A stretch of DNA of 64,000 nucleotides from an uncultured Sphingomonas sp. (lineage in GTDB: Bacteria; Pseudomonadota; Alphaproteobacteria; Sphingomonadales; Sphingomonadaceae), in NCBI RefSeq assembly GCF_913776855.1, contig NZ_CAJYQD010000033.1, forward strand, positions 56,243 to 120,242. Direction: 5' to 3'. Shown here in pieces: positions 60,112 to 64,000 of this stretch. The notes under the pieces were generated by a model that was not told where the DNA came from, searched no databases, and was given only the letters and a program-made list of their open reading frames with translations. Within the stretch, counting starts at the first letter, position 1, and each line of letters begins with the position of its first letter. The translations under genes and the position numbers were made by a program.

Positions 60112-61389
60112 ATGGCCCGCACGGCGAAGACCCCGCGCATCCGCTCCGCCGCCCTGTTGGCGCTTGCCCTGCTGGCCGCGCCGACTCCTGCTCTCGCCCG
60201 GCCGCAGACCGCCGCCGCCACCGAACAGGCCGTACCACGCGTCAACCTCGGCCATTTCGACCATCTCTATGCCGAACGCGATCTCGGCGGCGAACGTGTC
60301 GGCATATTGCACATCTATAGCGAGGCCCCCGACTATCGCTTCGCCATCGAGCCGCGCGAAGGATATACCTGCGTCGACGACGTGGCGCGCGGCATCGTGC
60401 TACTGGCCGCCAGCAAACCGGATGCGAAGCGTCGCCATCAGATCGAGATGCTGACGCGCTTCGTCCTGCATATGCAGGCGGACAACGGCTATTTTCATAA
60501 TTTCCTGTGGGGCGACGGACGGATCAACCGGGAGTACCGCACCTCGCTGGCGGACCTGAACTGGTGGTCGTTGCGGGCGCTCTGGGGGCTGGAGGCGGCG
60601 CTGCCCCATCTTTCCCCCGACACCGGCCGGCGCGCCCGCGCTGCCGCCGACCGGCTGGTGGCGAACCTGAAGCGCGACCTGCCGGTTGCCGCGAACGGTA
60701 CGGTCCGGGTCGCGAACGTGGTCGTGCCGACGTGGTTGCCGCTGGAATCCGGCGCCGATGCCGGATCGACCGCCCTGCTTGGGCTGCTCCCGCATTGGCA
60801 GCGCACCAAGGACCCGGCGACCCGCGCGCTGATCGGGCGGATCGGCGACGCGCTCGTACAGATGCAGGCGGGCGACGCGAAACGCTTCCCCCACGGCGTA
60901 CATCTCAGCTGGCGCAACCAGTGGCACGCCTGGGGCAATGCGCAGTCCTACGCGCTGCTGCGCGCCGGCAAGCTGCTGAACCGGCGCGATTTCACCGACA
61001 GCGCGTTAAGGGAAGTCGATCATTTCTACCCCTATCTGCTGCGCAGCGGAATGCGGTCGTCCTTCACGCTGGAGAATATGGGCGATGGTTTCGCCACACC
61101 CGAGCAGCAGCGTTTTCCGCAGATAGCCTATGGCCTGGCCCCGATGATCCTTGCCGCGACCGAAGCCTATCGCCAGACGGGCAACCAGCGCTACCGCACC
61201 ACTGCGCGCGCGCTCGGACGTTGGTTCACCGGCAGCAACGACGCGCGCCGGGCGGTCTATGATCCTGCGACCGGGCGGACCTATGACGGCATCGTCGGGC
61301 AGGGCAAGGTCAACCCGAATTCCGGCGCGGAATCGACGGTCGAGGGGCTTTTCGCGCTTACCGCTCTCGCCGGAACGTCACTGCCATGA
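60112..61389 (+). CDS. Exported alpha-toroid protein of unknown activity
   Basis: A 425-aa protein. Signal peptide (RSAALLALALLAAPTPALA-R). Ala/Leu-rich helical repeats suggest an (alpha/alpha)6 toroid. EGYTCVDDVARGIVLLAA resembles the Y-x-T-D-D-N-A-R segment seen beside some glycosyltransferase and mannan-utilisation proteins; NGYFHNFLWGDGRINREY, LNWWSLRALWGLEAAL and WHAWGNAQSYALL follow. I cannot name a glycosidase family. First gene of the LacI-controlled operon, with a GGAGAGG site. Confidence 0.65.
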   Translation: MARTAKTPRIRSAALLALALLAAPTPALARPQTAAATEQAVPRVNLGHFDHLYAERDLGGERVGILHIYSEAPDYRFAIEPREGYTCVDDVARGIVLLAASKPDAKRRHQIEMLTRFVLHMQADNGYFHNFLWGDGRINREYRTSLADLNWWSLRALWGLEAALPHLSPDTGRRARAAADRLVANLKRDLPVAANGTVRVANVVVPTWLPLESGADAGSTALLGLLPHWQRTKDPATRALIGRIGDALVQMQAGDAKRFPHGVHLSWRNQWHAWGNAQSYALLRAGKLLNRRDFTDSALREVDHFYPYLLRSGMRSSFTLENMGDGFATPEQQRFPQIAYGLAPMILAATEAYRQTGNQRYRTTARALGRWFTGSNDARRAVYDPATGRTYDGIVGQGKVNPNSGAESTVEGLFALTALAGTSLP

Positions 61390-62669
61390 CCAGCCGGCGC
61401 GAGGCCCTGCTGCTGGCACTGGGCGGCGCGGCGCTGCTCGTCGGATGTGGGCGGCAGGCGGCGGAGAAGCGCGCCGATCGAATCCTGCTCTGGATCGCGC
61501 CCAATGCGGCGGAAGAGAGCTTCTGGAAGGTCGCCGTCGCGCGTTGGAATGCGCAGCGGCGGGGCCTCCCCGTGCAATTCACCACCATCCCGACCGCCGG
61601 CAATTCGGAAGATACCGTGCTGTCGGCGTTGGTGGCGGGCACCGAACCCGATCTGTGTACCAATGTCTTTTCCGGCTTCGCGGTACAACTCGCTGCATTG
61701 GGGCAGGTCGCCGACCTTGCCGCGATGCCGGGTTATGACGCGCTGCTCGACCGGCGGCACATGCGGTCGATCATGGCCGGTTGGGCGCAGGGGCAACAGG
61801 TCGCGGCGCTGCCGATCTATTCCAGCCCGACCCTGCTGTGGTGGCGCGCCGACCTGTTGGAGAAACACGGCCTCGGCGCACCCCCGGCGACCTATGCGGA
61901 TGTGTACCGTTTCTGCGAACGCTATGCCGTGCGCCAGTCGCGCTACGGGATGCAGGTGATTGCCGGACGCGCGTGGCAGGATCGCTGGTTCGACTATATC
62001 TCCTATTACTACGCCGCCAGCGGCGGGCAGCCGTATCTGGCGGGACGTCAGGCGTTGTACGACAATGCGGCGGGGCGTCAGGCAGCGGGGTTCGTCGACC
62101 GAATGTATCGACAGGGCTGGACCGCGCTCGACTTCGATGCCGAGGAACCGTTGGTCTCCGGCCTTGCCGCCGGCGCGGTGCGGGGCCCATGGGATGTCGA
62201 ACGGTTCGCGAATATCTATCCCGAAACCCTGGCGCGGATCGCGGTCGGGCCGATGATCGCCCCGGCGGTCAGCGATGCCCCCGCCTCCACCTTTTCCGAC
62301 AGCAAGGGCGCGGTGATCTTTCGCAGCAGCCGGGTGCAGCGTGAAGCCTTCGCCTTCCTCTCCTGGGCGTTGGGTGAAGAGGCGCTGAACCTGTTGTGGT
62401 TGCAGCACACCGGCCTGTCGCCGGCACGCGACGACTTGCTGACCAACCCCGCCTTTGCCGATTATTATCGCGGCAACGCCATTGCCCGCGCCTATGCCGC
62501 CAATGTGGCGACCGCGCGACCGCCGGCCTTGTCGGAACAGACGATCGATATTCAGAAGATCATGAGTGCGCGTCTGGTCGAACCGTTGATGCTGGGTACG
62601 ACCAGTCCCGCCGCCGCGCTCGCCGACGCGGTAACCCGGACCGACCGGATGCTGGAGGTGGCGGCATGA
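61386..62669 (+). CDS. Extracellular sugar-binding lipoprotein (ABC importer)
   Basis: A 427-aa family 1 binding protein. Start TSRREALLLALGGAALLVGC is Tat-like (SRREALL) with lipobox Cys21. Mature domain: ILLWIAPNAAEESFWKVAVARWNA, SALVAGTEPDLCTNVFSGFAVQLAALGQV, YSSPTLLWWRADLLEKHG, and a C-terminal MSARLVEPLMLGTTSPAAALAD. Delivers a sugar to the two downstream permeases. Overlaps both neighbouring genes by 4 nt. Confidence 0.9.
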   Translation: MTSRREALLLALGGAALLVGCGRQAAEKRADRILLWIAPNAAEESFWKVAVARWNAQRRGLPVQFTTIPTAGNSEDTVLSALVAGTEPDLCTNVFSGFAVQLAALGQVADLAAMPGYDALLDRRHMRSIMAGWAQGQQVAALPIYSSPTLLWWRADLLEKHGLGAPPATYADVYRFCERYAVRQSRYGMQVIAGRAWQDRWFDYISYYYAASGGQPYLAGRQALYDNAAGRQAAGFVDRMYRQGWTALDFDAEEPLVSGLAAGAVRGPWDVERFANIYPETLARIAVGPMIAPAVSDAPASTFSDSKGAVIFRSSRVQREAFAFLSWALGEEALNLLWLQHTGLSPARDDLLTNPAFADYYRGNAIARAYAANVATARPPALSEQTIDIQKIMSARLVEPLMLGTTSPAAALADAVTRTDRMLEVAA

Positions 62670-63547
62670 GGATACGCGAACCCCTCTCGCGCGAGGCCGT
62701 TATCGGGCTGTCGCTGGCGGGTGCCTATCTGCTCTTCGCCGTGATTTTCTGGGCCTATCCGTTCTTCTGGCTGGCGAAGCTTTCGGTCACCCAGTGGCGC
62801 TTCTTCGACGAGCCAGTGTTCACCGGCGCCCGCAACCTGATGATGACGATGCAGGACCCGCAATTCCTGCAATCGCTGTGGAATGTCGTCCGTTTCCTCA
62901 GCTTCTATCTGCCGATCGCATTCGGCGGAGCGCTGATCGTCGCGTTCGGTTTGCGGCATGTCGGCCGGGGCAAGGGCTTCGTGGCGCTATGCTTTTTGCT
63001 GTCGAACGTATCGTCGGGCGTTGCGCTGTCGCTGGTGTTCGCCAAGGTGTTCAGTTCGACCGGGCCGTTCAACTCCATGTTGTTCGAAACGATCGGCGTG
63101 CGGGTGCCGTGGACCAACGATCCGACACTGGCGATGCTGGCAATCGCGCTGGTCGTCGCGTGGAAGTTCGTCGGCTATTATGGCCTGATCCTCTATTCGG
63201 GGCTGCTGGCGATCCCGAAGGAAATCTACGACGCCGCGCGGCTCGACCATGCCGGGCCGTGGACGCGACTGACGCGCATCACCCTGCCGATGATGAACCC
63301 GCAGCTGATGATGGTGCTGACCTTCGCCATCCTCGTGTCGTTCGGGCTGTTCACCGAACCGTTTATCATCACCGGCGGCGGCCCGGCGGACAGCACGTCG
63401 ACGCCGCAGATGATGATCTACGAAACCGCATTCCGCCGCCTGCAACCCAGCCATGCGGCGATGATGAGCATTATCGTCGCGCTCGTCACCTATGCGCTGG
63501 TGCAGCTTGCCCGCAGGCTGTTCGAACGAAAGGTGGTGCTGGCATGA
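62666..63547 (+). CDS. Sugar ABC permease (MalF type)
   Basis: A 293-aa inner-membrane permease with six TM segments. EAA loop IPKEIYDAARLDHAGPWTRLTRITLPMMNP and the end motif FIITGGGPADSTSTPQMMIYETAF. Start overlaps the binding-protein stop (ATGA). Confidence 0.92.
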   Translation: MRIREPLSREAVIGLSLAGAYLLFAVIFWAYPFFWLAKLSVTQWRFFDEPVFTGARNLMMTMQDPQFLQSLWNVVRFLSFYLPIAFGGALIVAFGLRHVGRGKGFVALCFLLSNVSSGVALSLVFAKVFSSTGPFNSMLFETIGVRVPWTNDPTLAMLAIALVVAWKFVGYYGLILYSGLLAIPKEIYDAARLDHAGPWTRLTRITLPMMNPQLMMVLTFAILVSFGLFTEPFIITGGGPADSTSTPQMMIYETAFRRLQPSHAAMMSIIVALVTYALVQLARRLFERKVVLA

Positions 63548-64000
63548 AGGCGTTCCTCGGCCAACGAAGCTTGCGCGGGTGGATCGCGACCATCGCCATC
63601 TACGGACTGGCGCTGACCTGGCTCTATCCCTTTGCGTGGATGGTCGCCGCGTCGCTCAAACCCGCCGCGCAGATTTACAATACCGGCCTGTTCGAAGGCG
63701 ACTTCACCCTCGACAATTTCGCGTTCCTGTTGGCTACCGCCGACAAGCTCGACCGACCGTTCGTCGGTGCGCTGGGCATCTCGGCGCTGGTGACGCTGAC
63801 CGTGACCGCATCGGTGCTGCTAACCTCCGGATTCATCGCCTTTGCGCTCGCCCGGATGCGGTTTCCGGGACGCAAGCTCTTCGGCGATTTCCTGCTGCTG
63901 CAGATGGTCATCCCGACCAGTATGTTCATCCTGCCGCTGTTCGTCCTCATCAAGGAAATGGGCCTGCTCAACAGCCTGTGGGCATTGATCCTGCCGTCGA
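63544..64000 (+). CDS. Sugar ABC permease (MalG type), cut by window end
   Basis: The first 152 codons of a permease: TM1 (WIATIAIYGLALTWLYPFAW), the typical MVAASLKPAAQIYN, FALARMRFPGRKLFGDFLLLQMVIPTSMFILPLFVLIKEMGLL. The EAA loop lies beyond the window. Overlaps the MalF-type stop by 4 nt. No stop codon within the window. Confidence 0.88.
   Translation, partial: MKAFLGQRSLRGWIATIAIYGLALTWLYPFAWMVAASLKPAAQIYNTGLFEGDFTLDNFAFLLATADKLDRPFVGALGISALVTLTVTASVLLTSGFIAFALARMRFPGRKLFGDFLLLQMVIPTSMFILPLFVLIKEMGLLNSLWALILPS

Overview
The window is about 64 kb of high-GC DNA with dense, strongly GC3-biased genes, many 4-nt start/stop overlaps and several TonB-dependent receptors (TBDRs). Gene content points to an alphaproteobacterium of the Sphingomonas type. 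The supporting features are an alphaproteobacterial-style curli cluster with a CsgH-like chaperone, a tryptophan-halogenase/DUF6445 pair near a TBDR, Caulobacter/Xanthomonas-type TBDRs and polysaccharide-utilisation genes. I see no phage, insertion sequence, CRISPR array, rRNA or tRNA. The assignment to Sphingomonas is inference from gene content.

Layout. 0-5 kb: a curli/functional amyloid cluster on the minus strand in the order csgF-csgG-csgA-csgB-unknown-csgH, with a giant many-repeat CsgA and a terminator hairpin between csgA and csgB. 5-6.5 kb: a ClC chloride channel. 6.5-12.6 kb: a czcCBA-type heavy-metal RND efflux operon led by a small His/Cys-rich exported protein. 12.7-14 kb: a GH5 lipoprotein. 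14.5-18.1 kb: an overlapping three-gene operon (MFS transporter, metallophosphoesterase, ArsB/SLC13-like permease). 18.2-26.2 kb: a carbohydrate ABC importer whose ATPase is convergent with its permeases, a TBDR and a GT2 glycosyltransferase. 26.2-31.3 kb: an emrB-emrA-nodT tripartite drug efflux operon divergent from its TetR repressor, with a pair of GTAC-N6-GTAC sites between them. 31.4-32.5 kb: a second GH5 enzyme. 32.5-34.8 kb: an outer-membrane protein, a candidate Zur-controlled unit (41-codon ORF plus DUF1826) and a hypothetical protein.

34.9-45.5 kb: tryptophan-halogenase-like protein, DUF6445 protein, a GDE-like glycosidase, a TBDR, a GH3 beta-glucosidase and mannonate dehydratase, together a carbohydrate and uronate utilisation region. 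45.6-49.5 kb: a three-subunit molybdenum aldehyde oxidoreductase of PaoABC type, with the extra cysteine-rich (4Fe-4S) region in the FAD subunit. 49.6-53.6 kb: DUF2252 protein, class II photolyase and three small proteins including an HNH protein. 53.6-64 kb: a TBDR, an ASCH protein, a monooxygenase-like small protein and a LacI-regulated sugar ABC importer (ATPase plus LacI on the minus strand; an unknown alpha-toroid protein, binding protein and two permeases on the plus strand, the last cut by the window end). A shared palindrome (core GTTTAACGAT) lies upstream of both the TBDR and the ABC operon, suggesting one LacI regulon for outer- and inner-membrane uptake.

The most novel-looking items are the reordered curli cluster with an unrecognised exported protein and no visible csgE, the candidate Zur operator driving a 41-codon ORF coupled to DUF1826, the MFS/phosphoesterase/permease operon, and the LacI operator pair linking a TBDR to a split ABC importer.
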